DNA from: Amycolatopsis antarctica
Lineage (GTDB): Bacteria > Actinomycetota > Actinomycetes > Mycobacteriales > Pseudonocardiaceae
Length of the DNA: 64,000 nt
Assembly (NCBI RefSeq): GCF_002262875.1
Contig: NZ_NKYE01000003.1
Location: 248,001-312,000 of the forward strand
Reading direction: 5' to 3'
A program made the position numbers and the translations under genes. Within the stretch, counting starts at the first letter, position 1, and the number at the start of each line of letters is the position of its first letter. Shown in pieces: positions 27,877 to 37,705 of the stretch. The notes beneath the pieces are model-generated. The model was not told the DNA's origin. It did not search any database and worked only from the letters and a program-made list of their open reading frames with translations.

Positions 27877-28860
27877 ATGTCCCCGCAAAGCAGGCCGCCG
27901 CAGGACGCGCCGACGGAGGACACGGTCGCCGCGCTGGGGGAGTTCGGACTGATCCGTGCGGTCACCGAGAACCGCGTACAGCCGGAGGCGACACTGCTCG
28001 GCCCCGGTGACGACGCGGCGGTGGTCGCGGCACCGGACGGACGGGTGGTCGCGAGCACCGACGTCCTCGTGCAGGGCGTGCACTTCCGGCTGGACTGGTC
28101 GAGCCCCGAGCAGGTGGGGCGCAAGGCGATCGCCGTCAACCTCGCCGATATCGCGGCAATGGGCGCCTCACCCACGTCCGTCCTGGTCGGGCTCGCCTGC
28201 CCCGGCGAGACTCCGAGCGCGACCCTCACCGAACTCGCGGACGGGATGTGGGCCGAGGCGACCAGGGCGGGAATCGGTGTCGTCGGCGGCGACGTCGTGC
28301 ACGCCGACCAGCTCGTGGTGAGCGTCGCCGCGCTCGGTGACCTTGGCGGACGCCCGCCGGTGACCCGCTCGGGCGCGCGCCCCGGCGACATCCTCGCCGT
28401 CTGCGGAAGGCTGGGCTGGGCCGCCGCGGGCCTTGCCGTGCTGGGACGTGGTTTCCGTTCGCCGGTCAGCGTCGTCAACGCGCAGCGGGCTCCCGAACCG
28501 CCCTACGCCGCCGGTCCTGCCGCCGCCGTCGCCGGGGCGACCTCGATGATCGACGTCTCGGACGGACTGCTCGCCGACCTCGGCCACATCGCGTCCGCCT
28601 CCGGCGTCGGCCTCGACATCCACACCGAACGCCTGCGGGTGGACCAGAAACTGGTCGAGGTCGGGGCCGCGCTCGGCGCCGACCCGCGGCACTGGGTGCT
28701 CACCGGTGGCGAGGATCACGCGCTCGCCGCGACCTTCCCCCCGTTCGCCGACCTGCCCCAGGGCTGGCACCGGATCGGTTCGGTGCTGATGCCCGACACC
28801 GCCGTCACGATCGACGGCCGACCCGCCGAGAACGGTGCGGGCTGGGAGCACTGGCGCTGA
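27877..28860 (+). CDS. thiL: Thiamine-monophosphate kinase
   Basis: 327 residues of the PurM/ThiL fold; phosphorylates thiamine monophosphate to the active pyrophosphate. Conserved EFGLI, GPGDDAAVV, STDVLVQGVHF, NLADIAAMGA, DVSDGLLADLGH and TGGEDHAL segments are visible. ATG 27877 is chosen with GGGAGG about nine bases upstream. It starts an array of closely spaced plus-strand genes (thiL, GNAT, carbonic anhydrase-like, ung). Confidence 0.95.
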   Translation: MSPQSRPPQDAPTEDTVAALGEFGLIRAVTENRVQPEATLLGPGDDAAVVAAPDGRVVASTDVLVQGVHFRLDWSSPEQVGRKAIAVNLADIAAMGASPTSVLVGLACPGETPSATLTELADGMWAEATRAGIGVVGGDVVHADQLVVSVAALGDLGGRPPVTRSGARPGDILAVCGRLGWAAAGLAVLGRGFRSPVSVVNAQRAPEPPYAAGPAAAVAGATSMIDVSDGLLADLGHIASASGVGLDIHTERLRVDQKLVEVGAALGADPRHWVLTGGEDHALAATFPPFADLPQGWHRIGSVLMPDTAVTIDGRPAENGAGWEHWR

Positions 28861-28882
28861 GCCCGCGGATATCTTGGCGAGC

Positions 28883-29365
28883 GTGCTCGACATCCGCGTG
28901 GTTCCCTTCGACGACCCGGACGCCGTGAAACTGCGGGACGAAGTCCAGCAGGAATACGTGGTGCGCTACGGCGAACCGGACGAGACGCCGCTGCACCCGG
29001 GCGAGTTCGACCCGCCGCACGGCCTGTTCCTCGTCGGCTACCTGGACGGTGATCCGGTGGCGACCGGTGCCTGGCGCCGCCCGGGCCTCGCCGAACTGCG
29101 GCCGGGTGACATCGAACTGAAGCGCATGTACGTGGCCGAGCGGGCCAGGGGCAGGCGGTTCGCCCGCGCGCTGCTCGCCGAACTCGAACGTACGGCGGCA
29201 CTGGCCGGGGGCAGGCGCGTCGTGCTGGAGTCGGGCGTCGAGCAGCCCGAAGCGCTGGGGTTGTACCGATCCTGCGGATACACCGGCATCCCCAACTACG
29301 GGCACTACCGCGAGGATCCGAGAAGCGTGTGCCTGGCCAAGGAACTGGCCCCGCCGACGGGATGA
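28883..29365 (+). CDS. GNAT-family N-acetyltransferase
   Basis: 160 residues. Acetyl-CoA site: ELKRMYVAERARGRRFARALLAELE (motif A with RGRRFA in place of Q/RxxGxG/A), followed by ESGVEQPEALGLYRSCGYTGI (motif B). Substrate unknown. The GTG start at 28883 is preferred; the TTG three codons upstream is possible. A TATCTT box just before suggests its own leaderless promoter, though it is 22 bases after thiL. Confidence 0.85.
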   Translation: MLDIRVVPFDDPDAVKLRDEVQQEYVVRYGEPDETPLHPGEFDPPHGLFLVGYLDGDPVATGAWRRPGLAELRPGDIELKRMYVAERARGRRFARALLAELERTAALAGGRRVVLESGVEQPEALGLYRSCGYTGIPNYGHYREDPRSVCLAKELAPPTG

Positions 29366-29402
29366 GCGCCGGGCCGGTACGACCAAGGGAAACGGAGACG
29401 AA

Positions 29403-29924
29403 GTGGCGATCTACGCACTCGGTGACCTGACGCCCGAGATCCACCCCGAGGCCTACGTGCACCCGGACGCGACCGTGATCGGCGACGTCCGGATCGGACC
29501 GGAGGCCTCGGTGTGGCCGCAGTCCGTGCTGCGCGGGGACCACGGCCGGATCGAGATCGGCGCGCGGTCGAACGTCCAGGACGGCTGTGTACTGCACTGC
29601 ACCGCCGAGGACCCGTTGATCCTCGGTGCCGGGTCGGCGATCGGCCACTCGGTGCACGTCGAGGGCGCCCGGATCGGCACCGGTTGCTTGATCGCCTCCG
29701 GTTCGGTGGTGCTCAACGGGAGCGTGCTGGACGACGGCGCGATGGTGGGTGCGGGGGCGGTGCTCTCCTACGGCGCGCACGTGCCCTCCGGGCACATCGC
29801 ACTCGGTGTCCCGGCCCGGACACGGGAGAACACCTCGTTCGGGGCGGACAAGATCGCGACCGTCGTCGACGGTTACGTGGCCAGGGCGCGATGGTTCCGC
29901 ACCGAACTGCGGCGCCTGGACTGA
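29403..29924 (+). CDS. Gamma-class carbonic anhydrase-like (hexapeptide repeat) protein
   Basis: 173 residues of left-handed beta-helix hexapeptide repeats (VIGDVRIGPEASVWPQSVLRGD, IGARSNVQDGCVLHCT, IGHSVHVEGARIGTGCLIASG). His in LHCT and IGHSVHVEG match the zinc ligands of gamma-carbonic anhydrase/YrdA proteins. It forms trimers in the family; enzymatic activity in this branch is not assured. GTG 29403 follows GGAGACGAA. Next gene ung begins 21 bases after the stop. Confidence 0.88.
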   Translation: MAIYALGDLTPEIHPEAYVHPDATVIGDVRIGPEASVWPQSVLRGDHGRIEIGARSNVQDGCVLHCTAEDPLILGAGSAIGHSVHVEGARIGTGCLIASGSVVLNGSVLDDGAMVGAGAVLSYGAHVPSGHIALGVPARTRENTSFGADKIATVVDGYVARARWFRTELRRLD

Positions 29925-29945
29925 GTGGCGATAGAGTCGCCGACC

Positions 29946-30623
29946 GTGACAGCACGACCCTTGCAGGACATCGTCGAAGCAGGCTGGGCGCGCGCCCTGG
30001 AACCCGTCGCGGACAAGATCGCGGCGATGGGGGAGTTCCTCCGCGCGGAGATCGCGGCGGGCCGCCGGTACCTGCCCGCCGGCGAGAACGTGTTGCGCGC
30101 GTTCCAGCAGCCGTTCGACGAGGTGCGCGTGCTGATCGTCGGGCAGGACCCCTACCCGACGCCCGGTCACCCCATCGGGCTGTCCTTCGCGGTGGCACCG
30201 GAGGTACGTCCGCTGCCGAAGAGCCTGGTGAACATCTACAAGGAGTACGCCGAGGACCTCGGTCATCCACTGCCCACCAACGGCGATCTGACCCCGTGGA
30301 CCGGGCAGGGCGTGCTGCTGCTGAACAGGGCGCTCACCGTGCGGCCCGGCAAGCCCAACTCGCACCAGGGCAAGGGCTGGGAGGACGTGACGGAGCGGGC
30401 GATCGTCGCGCTCGCCGAACGGGACGAGCCGATGGTCGCGATCCTGTGGGGACGCAACGCCCGGAACCTGCGCCCTCTTCTCGGTGACGTGCCCTGTATC
30501 GAGTCGCCGCACCCCAGCCCGCTGTCCGCGCACGCGGGCTTCTTCGGGTCGAAGCCGTTCAGCCGGTCCAACGAGCTGCTCGGCGAGCTGGGCTCGGGGC
30601 CGATCGACTGGAAACTTCCCTGA
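29946..30623 (+). CDS. ung: Uracil-DNA glycosylase
   Basis: 225 residues, family 1 UDG. Catalytic [16 protein letters not shown] (Asp activates water) and [17 protein letters not shown] (His) motifs are present; NRALTVRPG is the uracil-recognition Asn segment. The start [10 protein letters not shown] (GTG 29946) matches mycobacterial Ung; the GTG at 29925 is in frame but less likely. Excises uracil from DNA, important for GC-rich genomes prone to cytosine deamination. Confidence 0.95.
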   Translation: MTARPLQDIVEAGWARALEPVADKIAAMGEFLRAEIAAGRRYLPAGENVLRAFQQPFDEVRVLIVGQDPYPTPGHPIGLSFAVAPEVRPLPKSLVNIYKEYAEDLGHPLPTNGDLTPWTGQGVLLLNRALTVRPGKPNSHQGKGWEDVTERAIVALAERDEPMVAILWGRNARNLRPLLGDVPCIESPHPSPLSAHAGFFGSKPFSRSNELLGELGSGPIDWKLP

Positions 30624-30687
30624 CCGGATCCGCTCGGCCGCCGTGCCGCCGGACGGGCCCCCGGACGGGCGGGTCCCGGACGACGAA

Positions 30688-30718
30688 AAACCGGCGCCGC
30701 GTGATGCGACGCCGGTTT
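30688..30718 (-). terminator. Terminator between ung and rpmB
   Basis: AAACCGGCG (30688-30696) and CGCCGGTTT (30710-30718) pair perfectly. Read on the minus strand the 3' arm runs into five T residues, so it is an intrinsic terminator for rpmB and may also stop ung transcripts. Confidence 0.8.
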
Positions 30719-30769
30719 CCCGGAAACTGTGCCCGGTTCCGACGGCGGGAGGCCGGCGGAACCGGAGGG

Positions 30770-30961
30770 TCAGCCGCGAACGACCTTGCCGGCCTTGATG
30801 CAGGAGGTGCAGGCGTTGAGCCGCTTCTTCTGCGAGAGACCGATCTTCGCGTGCACGGTCTGGATGTTCGGGTTCCACCGGCGGTTGGTACGCCGGTGGG
30901 AGTGCGAGACCGACTTGCCGAAGCCGGGTCCCTTGCCACAGACGTCGCACACGGCAGCCAC
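30770..30961 (-). CDS. rpmB: 50S ribosomal protein L28
   Basis: 63 residues: [47 protein letters not shown]. The two CXXC pairs (CDVC, CTSC) mark a zinc-binding L28 (the C+ form, as opposed to zinc-free paralogues). GTG start with AAAGGAG six bases upstream. Single gene between convergent ung and divergent DAK gene. Another L28 copy, as in many actinobacteria, may exist elsewhere. Confidence 0.93.
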   Translation of the reverse strand: MAAVCDVCGKGPGFGKSVSHSHRRTNRRWNPNIQTVHAKIGLSQKKRLNACTSCIKAGKVVRG

Positions 30962-31114
30962 GTCGAACTCCTTTGACTCGGAAAACTCCAGATACCCGCG
31001 GATACCGCAGGGCGTGCCCAGCAGCACTGGGCAACTCGAACATAGTAACCAGTGCGTTCCACGACGCCGACACGGGGTGGATACGCTCGCCGGGACCAGT
31101 GAGGAGGGTACCGG

Positions 31115-32701
31115 GTGTTCGACGCGGTTGCGGTGGCCGAGTGGGCGGCGAGCTGCGTGCGCAGTCTCGACCGGCTGCGCGCCGACATCGACGGGATCAA
31201 CGTGTATCCGGTCGCCGACGGTGACACCGGCTCGAACCTCCTGCACACCCTTACCGGAGCCAGGGACGCGCTGGCAGCCGAGCCGGAGCCGATCGAGGCC
31301 GGGCGCGCACTGGGGGTGCTCGCCAGGGGGGCCGTCGCCGCCGCGCGCGGCAACTCCGGTGTCATCGTCTCGCAGGTTCTGCGCGGGTTCGCCGAGGCGT
31401 CCGCGGGCGTGTCCGAGCTGGACGGCCGGCTGCTCGCCGAGGCCCTCGGCAGGGCGGACGCCGCCGCCACCAAGGCGGTGGCCCGGCCGGTGCGGGGGAC
31501 GATGCTGACCGTCCTGTCCGCCGCTGCCTGGGCGGCGGAGGGCGGAACGGACCTGCGCGAGGTGGCCGCCTCGGCGGCACGTGCGGCCGCCGCCGCCCTG
31601 GAGCGCACCCCGAGCCAGCTCCCGGTGCTCGCCTCCGCGGGCGTGGTGGACGCGGGCGGGCGCGGCCTGGTCGCGGTACTCGACGCGCTGCTGGCCGTGG
31701 TGACCGGCGAGCGGACCGAGCCCTCCCGCGGTCTCGCTGCGGAGGAGCCCGCGCGACCGCGGCCCGCGCCGCACACCTGGGAGGTCATGTACCTGCTGAC
31801 CGGTGTGGACGATGCCGGGCTGCCCGGGTTGCGCGCCGCGCTGAGCGGGCTCGGCGACAGCGTCACGGTGGCCGGGGACGGCGCGGGCAGCCACGCCGTC
31901 CACGTGCACTGCGCGGACATCGGCGCGGCGATCGAGGCGGGCATCGAGATCGGCAGGCCGCACCGGATCCGGGTGGAGCCGCTGCTCACGCCGGGCCGTC
32001 CGGATGAGCCGCCCGCGCGGGAGAACCGGGCCGTCGTCGCCGTGGTGCACGGTGCGGAACTGGCCGGGCTGGTCGGCGCCGAGGGTGTGCCGGTGCTCGC
32101 CGTGCCGTTCGGCTCGCTGCCCACCGCCGAGGAACTGCTGGGGCTGATCACCGAGACCGGGGTCGGGCACGTCACCGTGCTGCCGGGCGGGCTCGACCTG
32201 ACCGGTGCCGCGGACGAGGTCGCCGGGCACGCGATGCTGGAGGACCGCGACGTCGTGGTGATCCCGTGCGCCTCACCGGTGCAGGTGCTGGCCGCGCTGG
32301 CGGTGCACGACACCGCTCGCCGGACCAACGACGACGTGGTCGCCATGGCCGAGGCGGCGGCCGCCACCCGCCGTGGCGAACTCCGGCTGCTGGCCGAGGA
32401 CGCGATCACCTGGGTGGGCCGCGCACACGCGGGCGACGCCGTCGGGCTCGTCGATGGTGAGGTGGTCTCCATCGAACCGGCGGGCGAGGACGGCCCGGAC
32501 ACCGTCGCGGCCGCGATCGCCGTGCTGCGCCGGATGCTCGACGTAGGCGGGGAACTGGTCACGCTGCTCTCCGGCGAGGGCACCCGGCCGGACGTCGCCG
32601 AGGCGGTGGCGGACGCCCTGCGCGCCGAACGGCCCGACGTGGAACTCGCCTGGTATCCCGGTGGGGACATCGGCGCGGTGCTGCTGATCGGAGTGGAATA
32701 G
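31115..32701 (+). CDS. DAK-domain protein, FakA-like (DhaL plus DegV-associated domain)
   Basis: 528 residues. N-terminal DhaL-like kinase domain with [17 protein letters not shown] (ATP/Mg-binding acidic motif) and [12 protein letters not shown]-terminal half resembles the FakA/DAK-associated region ([22 protein letters not shown]). In Firmicutes FakA phosphorylates fatty acids held by FakB. In M. tuberculosis the region is split into two genes (Rv2975c, Rv2974c) beside recG, here it is one. The GTG start has GAGGAGGG upstream. Substrate in this organism is unknown. Confidence 0.85.
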   Translation: MFDAVAVAEWAASCVRSLDRLRADIDGINVYPVADGDTGSNLLHTLTGARDALAAEPEPIEAGRALGVLARGAVAAARGNSGVIVSQVLRGFAEASAGVSELDGRLLAEALGRADAAATKAVARPVRGTMLTVLSAAAWAAEGGTDLREVAASAARAAAAALERTPSQLPVLASAGVVDAGGRGLVAVLDALLAVVTGERTEPSRGLAAEEPARPRPAPHTWEVMYLLTGVDDAGLPGLRAALSGLGDSVTVAGDGAGSHAVHVHCADIGAAIEAGIEIGRPHRIRVEPLLTPGRPDEPPARENRAVVAVVHGAELAGLVGAEGVPVLAVPFGSLPTAEELLGLITETGVGHVTVLPGGLDLTGAADEVAGHAMLEDRDVVVIPCASPVQVLAALAVHDTARRTNDDVVAMAEAAAATRRGELRLLAEDAITWVGRAHAGDAVGLVDGEVVSIEPAGEDGPDTVAAAIAVLRRMLDVGGELVTLLSGEGTRPDVAEAVADALRAERPDVELAWYPGGDIGAVLLIGVE

Positions 32702-32776
32702 CACGGTGGTGGACTCGATGCCGTGGACGAGGGACCGCGCGGACGCTGCCGCGCGGACGAGCGGGAGGGTGCGGGC

Positions 32777-34930
32777 ATGACCGTGCTGCGGGACAAGCTG
32801 CCGTCGTTGCTGGGCGCGAAGACGGCGAAAGCACTCGCGTCCTCATTGGACATTCACACCGTCGCGGATCTGCTGCGGCACTACCCCCGCCGGTACGCCG
32901 AGCGCGGCGAGCTCACCGACATCGCCGGTCTCGAGGTCGGCGAGCACGTCACGGTGATGGCGCGGATCGAGCGGGTCAGCAAGCGCCGGATGAAGAACAA
33001 GCCCGGCACCATCATCGAGATGACCGTCACCGACGGCAGGCGCAGCCTCTCCTGCGCGTTCTTCAACCAGCAGTGGCGGGAACGGGAACTGCTGCCCGGC
33101 AAGAGCGGCCTGTTCGCGGGCAAGGTCAACGCCTTCCGGAACAACCTCCAGCTCGCCAACCCCGAGTACGAACTGCTCGACGAGGACATGGAGGCGTCCG
33201 CGATGGACAGCTTCCTCGGCCGCATCATCCCGGTGTACCCGGCCGCGGCGGGGTTGCCGTCGTGGTCGATCGCCAAGTGTGTGGAACAGGTGCTGGCGAC
33301 GCTGGAACCGGGTGAGGATCCGCTGCCACCGGAGCTGATCCGCGAGCACGGTCTCGACCGGCTGCACGACGCACTGGTGCACATCCACCGTCCCGACGGC
33401 TGGTCCGGTCTCGACTCGGCGCGCAGGCGGCTGAAGTGGGACGAGGCGATGGCCGTACAGCTCATCTTCGCGCAGCGCAGGCACCAGACCGTCTCCAGGC
33501 CCGCACCGGCCTGCCCGCCGAAACCGGATGGGATCGCGGCGGCGTTCGAGAGCAGGCTCCCGTTCGAACTCACCGCGGGCCAGCGCGAGGTCGGCGAGAA
33601 GGTGGCCGTGGACCTGTCCGGAACCCACCCGATGAACCGGCTGCTGCAGGGCGAGGTGGGCAGCGGCAAGACCATCGTCGCCCTGCGCGCCATGCTCCAG
33701 GTGGTCGACGCGGGCCGTCAGGCGGCGATGCTCGCGCCGACGGAGGTACTGGCGGCCCAGCACGCGCGCTCGCTGCGTGACCTGCTGGGCGACCTCGCGC
33801 AGGCGGGTGAGCTCGGCGGCGCCGAGCAGGCCACCAGGGTCACGCTGCTCACCGGTTCCATGGGCGCGAAGGAACGCAAGCAGGCGCTGCTCGACGCGGC
33901 GAGCGGTGCGGCGGGCATCATCGTGGGCACGCACGCGCTCATCCAGGAGACCGTGAGCTTCGCCGATCTGGGCATGGCCGTGGTCGACGAGCAGCACCGT
34001 TTCGGTGTGGAGCAACGGGATGCGCTGCGGTCGCGGGGCGCGGGCGGCAGCAGCCCGCACGTGCTGGTGATGACGGCGACGCCCATCCCGCGCACGGTGG
34101 CGATGACCGTCTACGGCGATCTGGAGGTATCCGCACTGCGCGAACTGCCCGCCGGGCGCTCGCCCATCTCCACCACCGTCGTCCCGGTGCTGGAGCGTCC
34201 GGCGTGGCTGGACCGGGCGTGGCAGCGCGTCGTCGAGGAGGCGGGCAAGGGACACCAGGCGTACGTGGTGTGCCCGCGGATCGGCGACGAGCCGCCGTCG
34301 GACAAGACGGACAAGCGCCCGCCGATCGCGGTGCTCGACCTCGCCCCCGAGCTGGAACACGGCGCCCTGTCCGGTCTGCGGCTGGGAATCCTGCACGGCC
34401 GGATGCCCGCCGAGGACAAGGACGCGGTGATGCGCGCCTTCGCCGCCGGTGAGGTGGACGTGCTGGTGGCCACCACGGTGATCGAGGTCGGCGTGAACGT
34501 GCCGAACGCCACCGCGATGGTCATCATGGACGCCGACCGGTTCGGGGTGAGTCAGCTCCACCAGCTTCGCGGCCGTGTCGGCCGTGGCGAGGTTCCGGGG
34601 GTCTGCCTGCTGGTCACCGAGGCGATCGACGGTACGTCCACCCGGGAACGCCTCGCCGCCGTTGAGTCCACTGTGGACGGTTTCGAGCTGTCCCAGCTCG
34701 ACCTGGAACTGCGCCGGGAGGGCGACATCCTCGGCTCGGCCCAGTCCGGCAAGCGCTCCGGGCTGAAGCTGTTGTCGCTGTTGCGTGACGAGGACGTCAT
34801 CGCCGAGGCCCGCGAGCAGGCGCGGCGGATCGTCGAGTCGGACCCGGGGCTCGGCTCACATCCCGGGTTGCTGTCGCTGGTCGCCGATCTGGTGGACGAG
34901 GAGAGCGCGGAGTACCTGGAGAAGACCTGA
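32777..34930 (+). CDS. recG: ATP-dependent DNA helicase RecG
   Basis: 717 residues, branch-migration helicase rescuing stalled forks. Wedge/OB domain about 60-160; Walker A QGEVGSGKTIVAL; DEQH box VVDEQHRFG; motif III TATPIPRT; motif VI QLRGRVGRGEVPG. Length is normal. Start ATG 32777 follows GGAGGG. It is 75 bases after the DAK gene, as in mycobacteria, likely co-transcribed. Confidence 0.96.
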   Translation: MTVLRDKLPSLLGAKTAKALASSLDIHTVADLLRHYPRRYAERGELTDIAGLEVGEHVTVMARIERVSKRRMKNKPGTIIEMTVTDGRRSLSCAFFNQQWRERELLPGKSGLFAGKVNAFRNNLQLANPEYELLDEDMEASAMDSFLGRIIPVYPAAAGLPSWSIAKCVEQVLATLEPGEDPLPPELIREHGLDRLHDALVHIHRPDGWSGLDSARRRLKWDEAMAVQLIFAQRRHQTVSRPAPACPPKPDGIAAAFESRLPFELTAGQREVGEKVAVDLSGTHPMNRLLQGEVGSGKTIVALRAMLQVVDAGRQAAMLAPTEVLAAQHARSLRDLLGDLAQAGELGGAEQATRVTLLTGSMGAKERKQALLDAASGAAGIIVGTHALIQETVSFADLGMAVVDEQHRFGVEQRDALRSRGAGGSSPHVLVMTATPIPRTVAMTVYGDLEVSALRELPAGRSPISTTVVPVLERPAWLDRAWQRVVEEAGKGHQAYVVCPRIGDEPPSDKTDKRPPIAVLDLAPELEHGALSGLRLGILHGRMPAEDKDAVMRAFAAGEVDVLVATTVIEVGVNVPNATAMVIMDADRFGVSQLHQLRGRVGRGEVPGVCLLVTEAIDGTSTRERLAAVESTVDGFELSQLDLELRREGDILGSAQSGKRSGLKLLSLLRDEDVIAEAREQARRIVESDPGLGSHPGLLSLVADLVDEESAEYLEKT

Positions 34931-34933
34931 CCG

Positions 34934-35188
34934 TCAGCCCGGTCGGCCACCGTCCCGGCCACCGGCTCCCTGGTGACGAACAGGCGATGGGACACCGGTA
35001 CGCAGGCGGTACGTACCAGCGGATCGCCCGCCGTCCGTCTCGGCGTACCGCTCGTGCCGGTCGGCGTAGAACTCCCGCAGGGCTTCCGCCACCCGTGCCG
35101 ACCGGAACGCCGCCGAGATCGCCGAGGTCGGCAGTCCCGCAGATCCGGGATCGGTGAGGCTGCTGACCCGGCAACGACAGTTCCGCAC
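34934..35188 (-). CDS. Small hypothetical protein
   Basis: 84 residues from a GTG start, 18 bases downstream of the LuxR-type gene on the same strand. The middle (about residues 18-55, containing AEALREFYADRHERYAE) has strongly G/C-biased third positions, as real genes here do; the ends do not. No recognisable domain and no good ribosome binding site. It may be the last gene of the Hsp70-LuxR operon, a decayed gene, or spurious. Confidence 0.3.
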   Translation of the reverse strand: MRNCRCRVSSLTDPGSAGLPTSAISAAFRSARVAEALREFYADRHERYAETDGGRSAGTYRLRTGVPSPVRHQGAGGRDGGRPG

Positions 35189-35206
35189 CGAGGGCGCCGG
35201 ATCCCC

Positions 35207-37705
35207 TCAGGCGAGCAGTTCGCGCAGCATCTCCAGCAGTTCGCGGCGGTCGGTCGCGCCGAGCCGGGTACGCATCCGCGCGACGTGGTGCTCGACGGTC
35301 TTCGCGGAGATGAACAGCCGCGCGCCGATCTGCTTGTAGGTGAGGCCGTGCAGCACCAGCCCGGCGACCTCCTGCTCCCGTTCGCTCAGTGCGCTCACGT
35401 CCGCGACGGCCGGGGCGGGCGCCACCTCGGGCGAGGGCTGCTCGCCGGACGGAGCCTGCCGAGGTTGCCGGGCCAGTCCCTGGAAACCCCGTGCGGCCTC
35501 GAGCAGCATCACCATCGCCTGCCGGTCCTCGGTCCGGATGGCGGCCTGCCCGGCCAGTCGCGCGGCGTCCCAGCGCAGGCCCAGCGCGTGCAGACGGCCC
35601 GCGGCGGCGCACACCTGTTCCGCGTCGGGTGCCCCGTCGAGCACGGCCCGCCAGCTTGTGGCCGCCTCGGCGAGCGCACCGCCGAACCGGCCGGGGGTGG
35701 CGGCGAGCGCCTCGGCGTGCCGTCCGGCCGCCGGGTGGTCCTGGGTGATCACCGCCGCCTGCAACCGGCTCCACGAGACCAGGACCGTCCACAGTGGAGG
35801 ATTACCGAGGGCGGAGAGCAGGTCGGTGGCCTGTGCGACGTGCCGGTCCAGCCGGTCGTGCTCGCCGAGCCGGGCGGCGGCGATCGTCAGCTCGCCCAGC
35901 GGCAGCAGCACGAACAGGTCGGCCTGATGCCGCATCATGGCCTGGTAGGCGTGCTGCCATGCACGTCGCATGCCGGGGATGTCACTGGCCCGCCTGGCCA
36001 GCCCCACCTCCACCGCGCGGCGGAACAGCTCGTCCCGCGGTTCGAGAGCGCGCCCGCCGACCGGAGCGAGCCGGGCGGCGGCCTCGGCGAGGTCGCCGCG
36101 GGTCATCGCGACCCACGCCAGCAGGATGCGGTGCCGGGTGGCGAACAGCGGACCACCGGAGCCGTTTTCCAGCGCCCGCGCCAGCACGGACTCGGCAAGC
36201 GAGATCTCACCGCTGTGCAGGGCGGCGATCGCGGCGAGCGCGGCCGGGCTGTCCGGCATCAGCGTCGCGCCCCCGGCGGGTTCCACCATCCCGGCGGCGC
36301 TGATCAACGGGGCCAGCACGTCCGCGGGCGTTCCGGACACCGAATCGGCGATCGCCTCGGCCATCCGGGTGGCCGCACCGGCGAGCAGGGTCGGCGCGCC
36401 GCGCCGGCCGGGTGCGGCGAGCAGGGCGCGGGCCGCGTCCGGATCGCCGGTGCCGAGCAGGCCGACGGCGGCGAAGGCGGTCGCGCTGCCTGGCCCCGCC
36501 CACTGGAACAACTCCGCGCTGCGGGCCAGTTCGCCGCGGTGCGCGAGCACGGTCGCCGCCACGGCGGCGCCCTCGGCGCGCACCCGCGGGTCCTCGGCGG
36601 CGACCAGGCCGTCGCTCAGTCGCAGCGCGGTGTCGAGGTCGCCGGACAGGACCGCCGCGCGAGCGAGGCCGCCGGTGAGCGCGGTGGTCGGCCCGTTCGC
36701 CGCGGACGCCGCGCGGAACAGGTTCGCGGCGAGCGCGGCGTCGGCGTCGATCGCCTCGTGCGCGGCCTTCTCGAAGGCCGCCGCCGCGCTCCGGCCGGTG
36801 ACACCCGAGCCGAGCAGCATCCGGGCCAGCCCGAGCACCGGCTGGTCACCGCGCAGCCGGTACTCGGTCATTCGCCGCAGCACGTCCAGCCGCCGGTCCG
36901 CCGGACTCAGCGACCGGATCGCCAGGCCCGCCACCGGCGGCGGGGTTCCGTCGCGGCCGAGCAGTGCGGTCGCCCTGGCTCCCTCGATCAGTTCGGACAG
37001 GGCTGCGCCATCGCTGTCCAGCAGTTCGCCGAGCAACCCGAGATCGTTGCCCGCCCCGGCCTCGGCGGCCACCAGCAACCGGGCGGTGGGCTCGTCGAGG
37101 CCGTCGAGGTCGGCACGGAAACGGTCCACGGACTCACGGGTCAGCCTGCGCTGCGCCGCGCTCTGCTCGATCGTGTCGGCACCGCACGCCGACACCACCC
37201 GGTCCAGGAACCCCGGCACACCACCGGTGCAGGAGTGCAGGAACCGCGCGGCCGTGGCGGAGGGCGCCCGTCCGGTCGACGCCGCGACGAACCGCGCCGT
37301 CTCCTCCGGTGTGAGCGGTGCGAGCGCGAGAGCGGGCACGGTCCGGGTCATCGCGTCGAGGAGCGTCCGCAGCGCTTCCGGCCTCGGCCACGGCCGGGCC
37401 GCGACGACGACCCGGGCGTCGTCCCGGCCGGCGTACTCACCGATCGCGGCCAGCCGCTGTTCGGACGCCAGGTGCGCGTCGTCGACCAGCAGCGGCGCCC
37501 CGGTGGCACGGGCGCACGCCGGGTCACCGGTCGCCTCCGGCCAGCGCTCCCGCAGGACGTCCAGCAGGGTGCTCTTGCCGTGCCCGGCAGGGGCCAGGAC
37601 CGCGACGCGTACCGGCGCGCCGGGGTCGGCGTCCACCGTGGCCAGCAGCCGGCCGGCGTCGGCACCGGTGACCGGCGAGGGGCGGGTGAGGCCGGGGGAG
37701 GTCAA
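35207..37705 (-). CDS. LuxR-family ATPase transcriptional regulator (IniR-like)
   Basis: 832 residues, LAL type: N-terminal P-loop ATPase (Walker A APAGHGKST at 39-47, Walker B LLVDDAH), long helical repeat region, and a C-terminal LuxR helix-turn-helix (about 765-832: LSEREQEVAGLVLHGLTYKQIGARLFISAKTVEHHVARM). M. tuberculosis Rv0339c (IniR), the activator next to iniBAC, has the same size, architecture and position, so I infer control of the divergent ini-like genes. The TTG start is chosen because it gives a TTGA overlap with the Hsp70-like gene's stop and has GGGGGA six bases upstream. Confidence 0.82.
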   Translation of the reverse strand: MTSPGLTRPSPVTGADAGRLLATVDADPGAPVRVAVLAPAGHGKSTLLDVLRERWPEATGDPACARATGAPLLVDDAHLASEQRLAAIGEYAGRDDARVVVAARPWPRPEALRTLLDAMTRTVPALALAPLTPEETARFVAASTGRAPSATAARFLHSCTGGVPGFLDRVVSACGADTIEQSAAQRRLTRESVDRFRADLDGLDEPTARLLVAAEAGAGNDLGLLGELLDSDGAALSELIEGARATALLGRDGTPPPVAGLAIRSLSPADRRLDVLRRMTEYRLRGDQPVLGLARMLLGSGVTGRSAAAAFEKAAHEAIDADAALAANLFRAASAANGPTTALTGGLARAAVLSGDLDTALRLSDGLVAAEDPRVRAEGAAVAATVLAHRGELARSAELFQWAGPGSATAFAAVGLLGTGDPDAARALLAAPGRRGAPTLLAGAATRMAEAIADSVSGTPADVLAPLISAAGMVEPAGGATLMPDSPAALAAIAALHSGEISLAESVLARALENGSGGPLFATRHRILLAWVAMTRGDLAEAAARLAPVGGRALEPRDELFRRAVEVGLARRASDIPGMRRAWQHAYQAMMRHQADLFVLLPLGELTIAAARLGEHDRLDRHVAQATDLLSALGNPPLWTVLVSWSRLQAAVITQDHPAAGRHAEALAATPGRFGGALAEAATSWRAVLDGAPDAEQVCAAAGRLHALGLRWDAARLAGQAAIRTEDRQAMVMLLEAARGFQGLARQPRQAPSGEQPSPEVAPAPAVADVSALSEREQEVAGLVLHGLTYKQIGARLFISAKTVEHHVARMRTRLGATDRRELLEMLRELLA